The position numbers were made by a program, and so were the translations under genes. From Paraburkholderia sp. CNPSo 3274 (lineage in GTDB: Bacteria > Pseudomonadota > Gammaproteobacteria > Burkholderiales > Burkholderiaceae), in the NCBI RefSeq assembly GCF_024206475.1, contig NZ_JAMBPR010000012.1:1-64000 (forward strand): a stretch of 64,000 nucleotides of DNA, written 5' to 3'. Shown here piece after piece: positions 25,147-34,318 of this stretch (positions within the stretch are counted from its first letter, which is position 1; each line of letters begins with the position of its first letter). The notes below the pieces were generated by a model, which was not told the DNA's origin, searched no databases, and worked only from the letters and a program-made list of their open reading frames with translations.

Positions 25147-26304
25147 ATGAAAACCGTCCTCACCCGCGACTTTCTCGCGCTGATCCTGAGTGTGGCCGTG
25201 GTCGGCTTAGGCTCCGGCGCGACGCTGCCGCTCACCGCCCTCGCCCTCATCGACGCCGGCTACGGCACCGCCATGGTCGGCCTGCTCACGGCCGCCCAGG
25301 CGCTGGGAGGTCTTGCCGTCGTGCCGTTCACGGCATGGATCTCCACACGCTTCGGCTCGCGCCAGGTGATCGTCGGCTCGGTGCTGACCGTGGCCGTCGC
25401 GACCGCATTGATGCAAACGAGCGACAACCTGTGGCTCTGGGCGCTCCTGCGCATGCTCTGCGGCGCGGCGCTCATGCTGCTCTTCACGATCGGCGAAGCC
25501 TGGGTCAACGAGCTCGCCGACGCCTCGAATCGCGGCCGCGTGGTAGGCATCTACGCGACCACGTTCACGCTGTTCCAGATGTCGGGCCCGGTGCTCGTGA
25601 GCCAGATCGCGGACTATACGGCGTGGCGCTTCGCGATCTGCGGCGCGATCTTCCTCATCGCGCTGCCGATGCTCGCGGCGATCCGCTCGAATCCGCAGCA
25701 AACCGACATGCACGAGCCGCACGGAAGCTGGCGTCACGTGATGCCGAGAATGCCCGCGCTCATCGTCGCCACCGGCTTCTTCGCGCTGTTCGATACGCTC
25801 GCGCTGTCGCTGTTACCGCTCTTCGCAATGGGTCATGGCATCAACACTGAAGTGGCCGTGCTGTTCGCCTCGGTCGTGCTGCTCGGCGACACGACCATGC
25901 AATTCCCCATCGGCTGGCTCGCGGACCGGCTCGGCCGCGAGCGCGTGCATGCGCTCATGGGTGTGATCGTCGCGGTGCTGCTACCGCTTTTGCCCTTCGT
26001 CGTCGATACGCCCTGGCTGCGCTGGCCGCTCCTCTTCGTGCTGGGCGCAGCGGCGGGCTCCATTTATACGCTGGCTATCGTGGCGTGCGGCGAGCGTTTC
26101 GAGGGCGTTGTGCTCGTTTCCGCAAGCGCGCTCGTGAGCGCTGCGTGGAGCGCGGCGAGCTTCGGCGGCCCGATCATTACCGGAGCGCTGATGGAGCACG
26201 CGGGCCGCGACGCGATGCTGTGGGTACTGTTCGCGGGCGCACTGGTATTTCTCGGCGCGCTGCGTTGGGAGCGCTCACGCGGGCTCGCGCAAGTGCGCAC
26301 ATAA
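25147..26304 (+). CDS. MFS transporter, YcaD-like
   Basis: This 385-residue, 12-segment MFS protein has 'GYGTAMVGLLTAAQALGGL' near the N-terminus and 'LLFTIGEAWVNELADASNRG' in the fourth-fifth segments, a motif typical of the YcaD-like group. Substrate is unknown. It follows another MFS gene by 122 bp and ends before a strong terminator, so it closes the transcription unit. Confidence 0.87.
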   Translation: MKTVLTRDFLALILSVAVVGLGSGATLPLTALALIDAGYGTAMVGLLTAAQALGGLAVVPFTAWISTRFGSRQVIVGSVLTVAVATALMQTSDNLWLWALLRMLCGAALMLLFTIGEAWVNELADASNRGRVVGIYATTFTLFQMSGPVLVSQIADYTAWRFAICGAIFLIALPMLAAIRSNPQQTDMHEPHGSWRHVMPRMPALIVATGFFALFDTLALSLLPLFAMGHGINTEVAVLFASVVLLGDTTMQFPIGWLADRLGRERVHALMGVIVAVLLPLLPFVVDTPWLRWPLLFVLGAAAGSIYTLAIVACGERFEGVVLVSASALVSAAWSAASFGGPIITGALMEHAGRDAMLWVLFAGALVFLGALRWERSRGLAQVRT

Positions 26305-26322
26305 CGCGAGCACCAACGAAAT

Positions 26323-26356
26323 AACGGCCGATGCGCCTTCGAGCGCATCGGCCGTT
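26323..26356. terminator. Bidirectional terminator between ycaD-like gene and fahA
   Basis: A perfect 14-bp stem (AACGGCCGATGCGC / GCGCATCGGCCGTT) with a 6-base loop lies between convergent genes, with T-rich bases at the plus-strand end and A-rich bases at the other. Confidence 0.85.
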
Positions 26357-26379
26357 TTGCTTTCCATGCCTGAACGCCT

Positions 26380-27693
26380 TTATTTCAGCGCAGGTTCGAT
26401 CTTGCCGACACAGGCACCAAAGCCCACACGATAGCCATCACCCTGGCACCAGCCCGCGAGCGTGAGTTCGTCGCCGTCCTCAATGAAGCCGCGCGTGCCG
26501 CCGCTCTTCAATTCGAGCGGATTCTTCGCATTCCACGTGAGTTCGAGCAGGCTGCCGAACGAGTCCGGCGTCGGGCCCGAGATCGTGCCCGAGCCCATCA
26601 GGTCGCCCACGCGCGTGTTGCAGCCCGCCACGGTGTGATGTGCGAGCTGCTGCGCCATCGACCAGTACATGTGGCGGAAATTCGTGCGCGCGATGGTGGT
26701 CGCCTCAGCCGCGCCTTCGGGCCGCATCAGCACTTCGAGCGAAATGTCGAATGCGTGGTCGCCCTCGTGATGCAGGTATTCGAGCGGCTGCGGTTCCTGC
26801 ACCGGCTGCGCGACGCGGAACGGCTCCAGCGCGTCGAGCGTGACGACCCATGGCGAAATCGTGGAAGCGAAGGTCTTCGCGTTGAACGGCCCGAGCGGCA
26901 CGTACTCCCATTGCTGGATGTCGCGCGCGCTCCAGTCGTTGAGCAGCACCATCCCGAAGATGTGGTCCTCGGCGTCTTCGCACGCGATCGGCTCGCCCAG
27001 CGCATTGCCGCGCCCGACGATGAAGCCCGTCTCCAACTCGATATCGAGCTTGCGGCACGCGCCGAACACCGGACGCTCCCGATCCGGCAGCTTCAACTGG
27101 CCGTTCGGGCGGCGCACCGGCGTGCCGCTCACCACCACCGATGACGCGCGGCCGTTATAGCCGATCGGCATCTCGGACCAATTCGGCAACAGCGCATTCT
27201 TCGGATCGCGAAACATCGAGCCGACGTTCGTCGCGTGTTCCTTCGACGAGTAGAAGTCGGTGTAGCCGGGAATCTGCACGGGCAGATGCAGCTTCGCGTC
27301 GGCGAGCTTCACGAAGGCGCGCTGGCGCAACGCCGCGTCGTCGCGCAGCGTGGCCGTTTCGCGCGCGAGCAGTGACGAAAGCTGCACGCGCACGCTGCGC
27401 CACGTCTCGCGGCCAAGCGCGATGAAGTCGTTCAGCGCGGCACGCGCAAAGACGTCTTGCTGCGCGCTTGCGGGCAGACGCAGCAGCCCGGCTTCGTGCA
27501 GCACCGCAAGGTCGGCCACGAGGTCGCCGATCGCCACGCCCACGCGCGCTCGCGCGTTGCCCGCGTCCGAGAACACGCCGAACGGCAGGTTCTGAATCGG
27601 GAAGTCGCACTGCGCGTCGTTCGCGCTATCGACCCAGCTTTTGCGCCTCGCGTCGAGCGTCGCCTTGAATTCGTCCGTCATGGTGCTGTTCAT
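26380..27693 (-). CDS. fahA: Fumarylacetoacetase
   Basis: This 437-residue enzyme hydrolyses fumarylacetoacetate to fumarate and acetoacetate, the last step of tyrosine/homogentisate breakdown. The N-terminal SH3-like domain ('[20 protein letters not shown]') precedes the FAH catalytic domain with '[18 protein letters not shown]', '[15 protein letters not shown]', '[14 protein letters not shown]' and '[12 protein letters not shown]', which contain the metal-binding acidic residues. GGAG five bases before the ATG at 27693 supports the start. That ATG overlaps the hmgA stop by 4 bp (ATGA), so the two genes are translationally coupled. Confidence 0.95.
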   Translation of the reverse strand: MNSTMTDEFKATLDARRKSWVDSANDAQCDFPIQNLPFGVFSDAGNARARVGVAIGDLVADLAVLHEAGLLRLPASAQQDVFARAALNDFIALGRETWRSVRVQLSSLLARETATLRDDAALRQRAFVKLADAKLHLPVQIPGYTDFYSSKEHATNVGSMFRDPKNALLPNWSEMPIGYNGRASSVVVSGTPVRRPNGQLKLPDRERPVFGACRKLDIELETGFIVGRGNALGEPIACEDAEDHIFGMVLLNDWSARDIQQWEYVPLGPFNAKTFASTISPWVVTLDALEPFRVAQPVQEPQPLEYLHHEGDHAFDISLEVLMRPEGAAEATTIARTNFRHMYWSMAQQLAHHTVAGCNTRVGDLMGSGTISGPTPDSFGSLLELTWNAKNPLELKSGGTRGFIEDGDELTLAGWCQGDGYRVGFGACVGKIEPALK

Positions 27694-29066
27694 TGCTGCT
27701 CCGGATTGAAGTGTTTCGTGAGGCCTTGCCAGCACGCGTAGTAATGCGCCTGCAGCTGGCTCGTTTCGAGCGCGTAGCGCGTCGGGCGGATCAGCGTGCG
27801 GGTTTCGAACATGAAGGCCATCGTGTCGCCGACCTTGTGCGGTTTCGTCGTGTCGGCATTCGAGGCTTTTTCGAAGGTCTCGGCGTCCGGGCCATGGCCC
27901 GACATGCAGTTGTGCAGGCTTGCGCCGCCCGGCACGAAGCCTTCGGCCTTGGCGTCGTAGACACCGTGCACGAGGCCCATGAACTCGCTCGCCACGTTGC
28001 GGTGATACCAGGGCGGACGGAACGTGTTCTCGGCCGCGAGCCAGCGCGGCGGGAAGATCACGAAGTCGATCGCGTCGACGCCCGGCGTGTCCGTGGGCGC
28101 GTGCAGCACGAGGAAGATCGACGGATCGGGATGGTCGTAGCTGATCGAGCCGATGGCGTTGAAGCGGCGCAGGTCGTACTTGTAGGGCGCGTAGTTGCCG
28201 TGCCACGCCACCACGTCGAGCGGCGAATGGCCGATGTCGGCACGCCAGAGCTGGCCGTTCAGCTTGGTAACGAGTTCGAAATCGCCTTCGCGGTCTTCAT
28301 ACGCGGCGACCGGTGTGAGGAAGTCGCGCGGATTCGCGAGACCATTCGAGCCAATCACGCCGAGATCGGGCAGCCGCAAGAGCGCGCCGAAGTTCTCGCA
28401 GATATAGCCGCGTGCTTCGCCATCGGGCAGATCCACCGTGAAGCGCACGCCGCGCGGGATCACGACGATCTCGAAGGGCTCGACGTCGAGTCGGCCCATC
28501 TCCGTGCGGATGGCAAGACGCCCTTGCTGCGGGACGATCAGCAGCTCGCCGTCGGTGTTGTAGAAAAAGCGGTCCACCATCGGCCGGTTCGCCGCGTACA
28601 GGTGAATCGCGCAGCCGCTCATCGAGGCCGCCGAGCCGTTGCCCGACATCGTGACCCAGCCGTCGATGAAATCCGTGGGCTCCGTGGGCATGGGCAGCGC
28701 GTCCCAGCGCAGCTGGTTGGGCGGCGTGTGCGGCACATCGCCAAGCGGCGCAGCGCCAAAGTCCGCGACGAGGCGCGGCGCGCCGCTTTTGCCACCTTCG
28801 ACGGTGAGGCGCGAGGTGACCGGCGCAAACGGCTGATGCACGGCGCCCGGACGGATCCGGTAGAACCACGTGCGGCGGTTATGCGAGCGCGGCGCGGTGA
28901 ACGCGGTGCCCGAGAGCTGCTCGGCGTACAGGCCATAGGCGCAGCGCTGCGGCGAGTTCTGGCCTTCGGGCAGCGCGCCCGCCAGCGCCTCGGTCGCGAA
29001 TTCGTTGGCGAAGCCGCTCATGTAGCCGTGCTGGACTTCGGTTGGGTGCCGCAAAGGTGCGTTCAT
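27690..29066 (-). CDS. hmgA: Homogentisate 1,2-dioxygenase
   Basis: This 458-residue non-haem iron enzyme opens the homogentisate ring to 4-maleylacetoacetate. Family segments are clear: '[20 protein letters not shown]' at the start, '[20 protein letters not shown]', '[20 protein letters not shown]' and '[17 protein letters not shown]', which carry the iron-binding His and Glu residues. 'GAGAGACAGC' upstream serves as ribosome-binding site. It heads the hmgA-fahA operon. Maleylacetoacetate isomerase is not present here and must be encoded elsewhere. The divergent gene is a degenerate EAL protein. Confidence 0.95.
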   Translation of the reverse strand: MNAPLRHPTEVQHGYMSGFANEFATEALAGALPEGQNSPQRCAYGLYAEQLSGTAFTAPRSHNRRTWFYRIRPGAVHQPFAPVTSRLTVEGGKSGAPRLVADFGAAPLGDVPHTPPNQLRWDALPMPTEPTDFIDGWVTMSGNGSAASMSGCAIHLYAANRPMVDRFFYNTDGELLIVPQQGRLAIRTEMGRLDVEPFEIVVIPRGVRFTVDLPDGEARGYICENFGALLRLPDLGVIGSNGLANPRDFLTPVAAYEDREGDFELVTKLNGQLWRADIGHSPLDVVAWHGNYAPYKYDLRRFNAIGSISYDHPDPSIFLVLHAPTDTPGVDAIDFVIFPPRWLAAENTFRPPWYHRNVASEFMGLVHGVYDAKAEGFVPGGASLHNCMSGHGPDAETFEKASNADTTKPHKVGDTMAFMFETRTLIRPTRYALETSQLQAHYYACWQGLTKHFNPEQQ

Positions 29067-29125
29067 TGCTGTCTCTCCACGTTCTCGGGCCGTGACATGA
29101 CGTCACGTGATTTACGGATGGTAAA

Positions 29126-29141
29126 ACTAATTACGATTAGT
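29126..29141. promoter_or_regulatory. Inverted repeat upstream of hmgA
   Basis: ACTAAT, a 4-base spacer and ATTAGT form a perfect dyad 60 bp before the hmgA start in an AT-rich patch. It is a candidate operator for homogentisate- or tyrosine-responsive control; the regulator is unknown. Confidence 0.4.
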
Positions 29142-29310
29142 GAAATTAGGCGTAAACCCTGGTGAGCAGCCAGTGGCCTCCAGAATGTGGCCGAACGGTC
29201 GATAACGTTATGACCAAACAGTCCATCCGGCGCGGCTGCGGGCTGCTACCATCGGGTCATGCGACCCCGTGTTGGGCTCGCGCTTTTCTCCCGTTCCCCG
29301 CTACTTCACC

Positions 29311-30138
29311 ATGATCGCTCCCACCATTCCCGAGCTCGTCGCCCGCGCCGCCGACCATCCGTTTCTCGGCGAGCACCTGGCGATGGGCACTGGCGCGCAC
29401 GCCAAAGAAGCGGTGGCGCGTCGGCGCGGCATGGAGCTATTGAGCGCCTACGAGCCGATTTACGACATCAGCGTGCATAGCGGGGCACAGTCACTTACCG
29501 CCGATCTCGCGATGGCCTCGCGCTTTGGCGATGAACTCGGCTATCAGGCGGTCACGCTGCGCGAGCAGAACGGCCTGCTCGCGCCCTGCGACGCATTCAG
29601 CGACACGCTCGACGATCCCGACCTCGTCGCGGTCGACCGCATGGTGCGCGCGCTGCACGCCATCAATTTTCTGGGTGGCCAGCAGCACGGGCTGCTCTTC
29701 CTGCGCGTGCACGAGCGCCTCTTGAAGAGCGTGAAGTACGACCATGGACGGCATTTCTCGAACGTGCTGGTGTCGTTCGGGCTCAACCCCGGGCGCATCG
29801 TGATCGAGCTGCCGGCGGCGGCGGTGGCGCACCGCACGTTTCTCGGCTATCTCACGAAGAGCTATCAGCGGTACGGATTCAAGGTGGCGGGCAATCTGCC
29901 CAATGCCGGGCAAATTCTTTCGGTGTCGGACGTGCCTCGGCCCGACTTCGTGAAGATGGACGCGGCGTCCGCGCTGCGCGATTCGATGGTGAAGCCGCTC
30001 GTGAGCTATGCGGCGCGGCTGCGCATTCCGCTGATATTCAACCGCGTGGCCGATGCGGCGCAGTTCGAGCAGTTGCAGCAGTACGACGTGCGCTTCGTGC
30101 AGGGGCCGGTGTTCGCGGCCCAGGACAAGGTGGTTTGA
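29311..30138 (+). CDS. Degenerate EAL-domain protein, probably without phosphodiesterase activity
   Basis: This 275-residue protein shows an EAL-like fold: 'YEPIYDISVHSG' near the start, 'GRIVIELPAAAV' in place of the LEITE strand, 'RPDFVKMDAASALRD' and a final 'VRFVQGPVFAA'. The catalytic signature is lost: there is no EAL triplet after the first strand, and the DDFG loop reads 'KVAGNLP'. It therefore likely cannot hydrolyse cyclic di-GMP and may act by protein contact or ligand binding. The start MIAPTIPEL at 29311 is chosen by family fit. It is divergent from hmgA with about 240 bp between, and converges on murB. Confidence 0.75.
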   Translation: MIAPTIPELVARAADHPFLGEHLAMGTGAHAKEAVARRRGMELLSAYEPIYDISVHSGAQSLTADLAMASRFGDELGYQAVTLREQNGLLAPCDAFSDTLDDPDLVAVDRMVRALHAINFLGGQQHGLLFLRVHERLLKSVKYDHGRHFSNVLVSFGLNPGRIVIELPAAAVAHRTFLGYLTKSYQRYGFKVAGNLPNAGQILSVSDVPRPDFVKMDAASALRDSMVKPLVSYAARLRIPLIFNRVADAAQFEQLQQYDVRFVQGPVFAAQDKVV

Positions 30139-30167
30139 GGGTGACGCGCGGGTGGTGATGCAAGCGC

Positions 30168-30183
30168 GGCGCCGGGCGGCGCC
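30168..30183. terminator. Weak hairpin between convergent EAL and murB genes
   Basis: GGCGCC, a 4-base loop and GGCGCC form a GC-only stem in the 54-bp gap. No T-run follows, so it may be only a weak or factor-assisted terminator. Confidence 0.3.
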
Positions 30184-30192
30184 TGAGAGGCG

Positions 30193-31248
30193 TTAGAGGC
30201 TGACGGGTTCCTGCTCCAGCTCCACGCCGAAGCGCGCGAGCACGTCACGCTGGATTGCCTCTGCGAGTTCGAGAATGTCCGCGCCGGTTGCACCGCCGCG
30301 ATTGACGAGGACGAGCGCCTGACGCTCATGCACCGCCGCCGCGCGCAGCGCACGGCCCTTCCAGCCGCACCGGTCGATCATCCAGCCAGCCGCGAGCTTC
30401 ACGCGCCCGTCAGCCTGCTGGTACGAAACGATCTGCGGTTCGCGCACAACGACCGTATCGAACTGCTGCGCTTCGATCACGGGATTCTTGAAGAAACTGC
30501 CCGCATTGCCGAGTTCGAGCGGGTCAGGCAGCTTCGCGCGCCGCACCGCGACCACGGCGTCGAACACGGCACGCGCACGCGGCGCCTCGAGGGCGTTGTG
30601 CTGCGCCAGTTCGCGCGCGAGATCGGCATAGCCCGCGTTGGGCTGCCACACCTTCGGCAGGCGGAACGTGACCGAGGTAATCACGAAGCGATCGCGCCCT
30701 TCGCGCTTGAAAAAACTGTCCCGATAACCGAAGCGGCAGGCGGCCGCATCGAACTCGACGGCTTTTCCCGTAGTCATCTCGATGGCCCGCACCGACACGC
30801 AGCGCTCGGCCATCTCGAGCCCATAGGCGCCGATGTTCTGAATGGGCGCCGCGCCTACCGTGCCCGGAATCAGCGCCAGATTCTCGAGGCCCGGCATGCC
30901 CGCTTCGAGCGTCCAGGACACAAAATCGTGCCAGTTCTCGCCCGCGGCCGCTTCCACGTACCAGGCGTGGCTGTCTTCGTGGGCAATGCGCTTGCCGGCC
31001 AGCGCCATGAGCAGCACGAGACCGTCGAAGTCGCGCGTAAGCACGACGTTGCTGCCGCCGCCCAGTACGAGCGTGCGCAAGCCCTGGGCGCGCGGATCGC
31101 GCACGGCCGCGGCGAGATCGGCCTCGCTTTCGACCCGGCACGCGTAGCGAGCGCGCACATCGAAGCCGAACGTGTTGTGCGGGCGCAGCGCAAAGCCGGC
31201 GGCGAACCACACGGCAGACGTAGTAACGGGCGTTTGGACGACGGGCAT
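30193..31248 (-). CDS. murB: UDP-N-acetylenolpyruvoylglucosamine reductase
   Basis: This 351-residue FAD enzyme reduces UDP-GlcNAc-enolpyruvate to UDP-MurNAc in peptidoglycan synthesis. The FAD-binding '[15 protein letters not shown]' and '[17 protein letters not shown]' segments are intact. '[11 protein letters not shown]' holds the catalytic Ser region, and '[20 protein letters not shown]' is typical. Length and layout match the type I (E. coli-like) enzyme. The start at 31248 is chosen by family length; no clear ribosome-binding site is seen, and the frame is open to 31317. It is divergent from yajQ. Confidence 0.94.
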   Translation of the reverse strand: MPVVQTPVTTSAVWFAAGFALRPHNTFGFDVRARYACRVESEADLAAAVRDPRAQGLRTLVLGGGSNVVLTRDFDGLVLLMALAGKRIAHEDSHAWYVEAAAGENWHDFVSWTLEAGMPGLENLALIPGTVGAAPIQNIGAYGLEMAERCVSVRAIEMTTGKAVEFDAAACRFGYRDSFFKREGRDRFVITSVTFRLPKVWQPNAGYADLARELAQHNALEAPRARAVFDAVVAVRRAKLPDPLELGNAGSFFKNPVIEAQQFDTVVVREPQIVSYQQADGRVKLAAGWMIDRCGWKGRALRAAAVHERQALVLVNRGGATGADILELAEAIQRDVLARFGVELEQEPVSL

Positions 31249-31504
31249 CGAGGAAGAACGGAACACGGACTGCAGACGAAAAAAGGCCGGAAAGGCCGCC
31301 GGCGGGCACCTGCGCACCGCGGATTAGCGCGGATTTCGCCACCGGGCGGCGGCAAGCCGCCTTGGGCAAACGCAACGGCGCCGGTAGAATGGCGTCGGTC
31401 CGTGATTATAGCGAGTGCGCGAACGGCTGCCTGAAAATAAGGCTGCGGCCCGCGGGCGCGCAGTTTGCGTCGCCATTTGCACCTCGTACTTTTTGGAGAA
31501 AGCA

Positions 31505-31990
31505 ATGCCATCGTTTGACGTCGTCAGCGAAGCCAACATGATCGAAGTAAAGAACGCCGTGGAGCAGTCCAACAAGGAGATCTCCACGCGCTTCGACTTC
31601 AAGGGCTCGGATTCGCGCGTCGAGCAGAAAGAGCGCGAGCTGACCGCGTTCGCCGACGACGACTTCAAGCTCGGCCAGGTGAAGGACGTGCTGCTCTCGA
31701 AAATGGCCAAGCGCAATGTGGACGTCCGCTTCCTCGACTACGGCAAGATCGAGAAGATCGGCGGCGACAAAGTCAAGCAGGTCATCACCGTGAAGAAGGG
31801 TGTGTCGGGCGACCTCGCGAAGAAGATCGTCAGGCTCGTGAAGGACAGCAAGATCAAGGTCCAGGCGAGCATCCAGGGCGACGCCGTGCGCGTGACGGGC
31901 ACCAAGCGCGACGACCTGCAAAGCGTGATCGCCATGCTGCGCAAGGACGTGACCGATACGCCGCTCGACTTCAACAACTTCCGCGATTAA
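31505..31990 (+). CDS. yajQ: YajQ-family nucleotide-binding protein
   Basis: This 161-residue protein begins '[20 protein letters not shown]' and ends '[10 protein letters not shown]', both hallmarks of the YajQ/UPF0234 family. Relatives bind cyclic di-GMP and act as regulators in some Gram-negatives. The start is supported by TGGAGAAAGCA directly upstream. The gene is monocistronic, with its own terminator 22 bp after the stop. Confidence 0.93.
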   Translation: MPSFDVVSEANMIEVKNAVEQSNKEISTRFDFKGSDSRVEQKERELTAFADDDFKLGQVKDVLLSKMAKRNVDVRFLDYGKIEKIGGDKVKQVITVKKGVSGDLAKKIVRLVKDSKIKVQASIQGDAVRVTGTKRDDLQSVIAMLRKDVTDTPLDFNNFRD

Positions 31991-32011
31991 AGCGGCAAGT
32001 CCATCGCATTG

Positions 32012-32045
32012 CGGGGCGGCTCGGGCCGCCCCGTTTCGTTTTATG
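32012..32045 (+). terminator. Intrinsic terminator after yajQ
   Basis: A 9-bp stem (CGGGGCGGC / GCCGCCCCG) with a TCGG tetraloop is followed by 'TTTCGTTTT'. It also lies just after the convergent SRPBCC gene end. Confidence 0.8.
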
Positions 32046-32066
32046 CGTCCCCGCTTTTTCTCGCGC

Positions 32067-32555
32067 CTAGTCCGCCGTCACCACGAGTGGCATGAGCACC
32101 TCGCCGGTTTCCAGCAGTGTCTTGAGATTCGAGAGGATGCGCGGCCAGCCGCCCGACACCTTCTCGATGAAGATCGATCCCGGCCGCGCCATGCTGTGCG
32201 TAATCGTGAGCTTGACCGCGTGCTCGACGGGCTCGATGTCGATCGTGCAGCGCGAATCGCCCTCGGCATGGAGTTCGGCCAGGAACATGTTGCGCCAGCG
32301 CAGCACGAGCCGGCGCGGGGGATCGGACTCGACCACCGCACCCGAGTCGGCGATACGGCCGTCGGCAAAGCGCAGCGACCAGGGCGAGCCTGTTTGCCAG
32401 TCGCATTCGTGATGCATGCCGAACCAGTAGCGCTCGGTGAACTCACGGCTCGTGAGCGCCGTCCACAACGCTTGCGGCGTGGTGCGGATGAACGTGACGT
32501 AGACGAACGTCGAGTCGCCAGCGGCAGTGCCCTGCGTGTGCTTTTCGCTACTCAT
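32067..32555 (-). CDS. SRPBCC (AHSA1/START-like) domain protein
   Basis: This 162-residue protein is of the AHSA1-type SRPBCC fold, with 'VTFIRTTPQALWTALTSREF' at the start of the hydrophobic-pocket domain and 'LVLRWRNMFLAEL' in the sheet. These proteins bind small hydrophobic ligands; most have no assigned function. AAGGAG before the ATG at 32555 is a strong ribosome-binding site. The gene overlaps the end of the ArsR gene by 8 bp, the common ArsR-SRPBCC pair layout. Confidence 0.85.
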   Translation of the reverse strand: MSSEKHTQGTAAGDSTFVYVTFIRTTPQALWTALTSREFTERYWFGMHHECDWQTGSPWSLRFADGRIADSGAVVESDPPRRLVLRWRNMFLAELHAEGDSRCTIDIEPVEHAVKLTITHSMARPGSIFIEKVSGGWPRILSNLKTLLETGEVLMPLVVTAD

Positions 32556-32871
32556 GGCTGTCTCCTTCAAGTGATCGCTTGAGGTCGACGAGCGCGCCCA
32601 CGCGCTCGTGCTCGAACTTGCCGATCCAGCGCGCGGCAATCTCGCCGATGGGCACCGGATTGATGAAATGCCGCTTCTCGCGCCCATGCCGCTGCGTCGC
32701 GACGAGATTCGCCTCTTCCAGCACCGCGAGATGCTTCGTGACCGCCTGGCGCGACATGGCCAGCCCCTCGCATAAATCGGTCAGCGTCTGGCCGTTTTTC
32801 GCATGGAGGCGGTCGAGCAGTTGACGGCGGCTCGCGTCCGCCAGCGCCCGGAATACGGCGTCGTCGTTCAT
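32548..32871 (-). CDS. ArsR-family transcriptional regulator
   Basis: This 107-residue winged-helix regulator has 'VFRALADASRRQLLDRLHAK' as its N-terminal helices and 'MSRQAVTKHLAVLEEANLV' as the recognition helix, followed by a beta wing ('GREKRHFINPVPI'). It lacks the CxC metal site of arsenic-type members, so it belongs to the SRPBCC-linked subgroup. The start at 32871 matches the predicted transcription start, so the mRNA is probably leaderless; an ATG at 32892 lies inside the operator. It overlaps the downstream SRPBCC gene by 8 bp and most likely represses its own promoter. Confidence 0.87.
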   Translation of the reverse strand: MNDDAVFRALADASRRQLLDRLHAKNGQTLTDLCEGLAMSRQAVTKHLAVLEEANLVATQRHGREKRHFINPVPIGEIAARWIGKFEHERVGALVDLKRSLEGDSHE

Positions 32872-32877
32872 GCATTG

Positions 32878-32905
32878 ATTATGCAACCGCATGGTTGCAT
32901 GTCAA
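32878..32905 (-). promoter_or_regulatory. ArsR promoter with embedded 8-bp inverted-repeat operator
   Basis: On the minus strand TTGACA (32905-32900) and CATAAT (32883-32878) are 16 bp apart. A perfect inverted repeat (ATGCAACC, 4 bases, GGTTGCAT) at 32881-32900 fills the spacer, so bound ArsR would block RNA polymerase. The +1 site falls at about 32871, the ATG of the regulator. Confidence 0.7.
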
Positions 32906-32951
32906 GGTGAAAAAACGGCGCCGCAGCGCCGTCCTCTCACGTCGCGCCGGC

Positions 32952-33572
32952 CTACTTGCCGGCGCCCGCAGCCTTCTTCTCGCCGATGCGGCTTTCCTTG
33001 CCCGCGATGAGCTTGGAGATGTTCGCGCGATGCCGCCAGAACAGCAGCACGCTCATGGCGAGGATGGCGAGCGCGACGATGCGCGGGCCGAACATGAACA
33101 CGTAGTAGAGCGGCGCGAACACGGCGGCCGCCAGCGCCGCGAGCGAAGAGTAGCGCGTGAAGAACGCGACAATGACCCAGGTGGCGAGCGTCGCGACGCC
33201 GAGAATCGGATTCACGGCGAGCAGTACGCCGGCCGCGGTGGCGACGCCCTTGCCGCCCTTGAAGCGGAAGAACACCGGATACAGGTGGCCGAGGAACACG
33301 GCGATCGCGGCGAGCGCGACGGCGGCGTCGCCCAGACCGTAGCGCGGGCCGAAGTGCGCGGCGAGCCAGACGGCCAGCCAGCCCTTGAACGCGTCGCCGA
33401 TGAGCGTGAGGATCGCGGCCTTCTTGTTGCCGCTGCGCAGCACGTTGGTCGCGCCGGGATTGCCGGAGCCGTAGGAGCGCGGATCGTCGAGGCCCATGAA
33501 GGCGCTCACGATCACGGCGAACGAAACCGAGCCGATCAGATAGGCGAGAACGGCGACGAACAGGTTGTACAT
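32952..33572 (-). CDS. plsY: Glycerol-3-phosphate acyltransferase PlsY
   Basis: This 206-residue membrane enzyme transfers the acyl group of acyl-phosphate to glycerol-3-phosphate, the first step of phospholipid synthesis. The three conserved loops are present: '[12 protein letters not shown]', '[18 protein letters not shown]' and '[12 protein letters not shown]' near the C-terminus. About five hydrophobic segments fit the family. The start MYNLFVAV at 33572 places the first membrane helix at the N-terminus; the frame is open further upstream but without family support. Confidence 0.94.
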   Translation of the reverse strand: MYNLFVAVLAYLIGSVSFAVIVSAFMGLDDPRSYGSGNPGATNVLRSGNKKAAILTLIGDAFKGWLAVWLAAHFGPRYGLGDAAVALAAIAVFLGHLYPVFFRFKGGKGVATAAGVLLAVNPILGVATLATWVIVAFFTRYSSLAALAAAVFAPLYYVFMFGPRIVALAILAMSVLLFWRHRANISKLIAGKESRIGEKKAAGAGK

Positions 33573-33771
33573 GCACGAAACCCGGAGGAAGTGGAACGAT
33601 GCGCGCCGGGCGGTAGTGATGGTCATCGCCACCCGGCAACGCGCGACGGCGCTCATTCTACCGAAGCGCGCGCGCGCCCTGCCCGCAGCGGCGGCACAAC
33701 CACGCACAAACCAGGGTAATCAGGGAAGCAACGGGAACTGAGGGGCGGATCCGCTCAGCGAGCGTCGCGCG

Positions 33772-34263
33772 TTATTCGACGCTCGCGCACTGCACCGGCT
33801 TCGCGTTCAGGAGCGTCGTGAGCACCGCGGGGGCGAGGCTCAGGAGATAGCCGCGACGGCCCCCATTGAGCCAGATCTCGTCGAGTTCAAGTATGGTCGA
33901 TTCGACATACACGGGCATGGCTTTCTTCGTGCCGAAGGGCGACGTGCCGCCCACCAGGTACCCCGAATGACGGTTCGCGACTTCGGGCTTGCACGGCTCG
34001 ATGCGCTTCGCACCGATTTGCCGCGCGAGATTCTTCGTCGACACCTTGCGGTCGCCATGCATGAGGACGATGAGCGGCTTAGCGTTCTCGTCTTCCATCA
34101 CGAGCGTCTTGACGACGCGATGCTCGTCCACGTCGAGCTGGCGCGCGGACTCTTCCGTGCCGCCGTGTTCGACATACTCGTAGGGATGCTCGCCGAATGC
34201 GACGCCCGCGCGGCGCAGCATCTGCGTGGCGGGCGTTTCGGATACATGTTTCGTTTTGCTCAT
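33772..34263 (-). CDS. ybaK: Cys-tRNA(Pro)/Cys-tRNA(Cys) deacylase YbaK
   Basis: This 163-residue YbaK/EbsC-type trans-editing protein hydrolyses cysteine mischarged on tRNA(Pro). 'MLRRAGVAFGEHPYEY' opens the domain; 'GDRKVSTKNLARQIGAKRIE' and 'GYLVGGTSPFGTKK' are conserved, including the Lys and the GxxPFG-like loop of the active pocket. It lies 55 bp after xerD on the same strand. The start at 34263 gives the family length. Confidence 0.9.
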   Translation of the reverse strand: MSKTKHVSETPATQMLRRAGVAFGEHPYEYVEHGGTEESARQLDVDEHRVVKTLVMEDENAKPLIVLMHGDRKVSTKNLARQIGAKRIEPCKPEVANRHSGYLVGGTSPFGTKKAMPVYVESTILELDEIWLNGGRRGYLLSLAPAVLTTLLNAKPVQCASVE

Positions 34264-34318
34264 CGGCGCATTGTAATCGCACGCTTTGCAACAACTGCGC
34301 CAAACGCGTTTGCCAGGG

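Noticed and set aside
27693..29165. A 490-codon plus-strand frame opposite hmgA
   Set aside because: hmgA is unmistakable on the other strand; the antisense peptide shows no domain.
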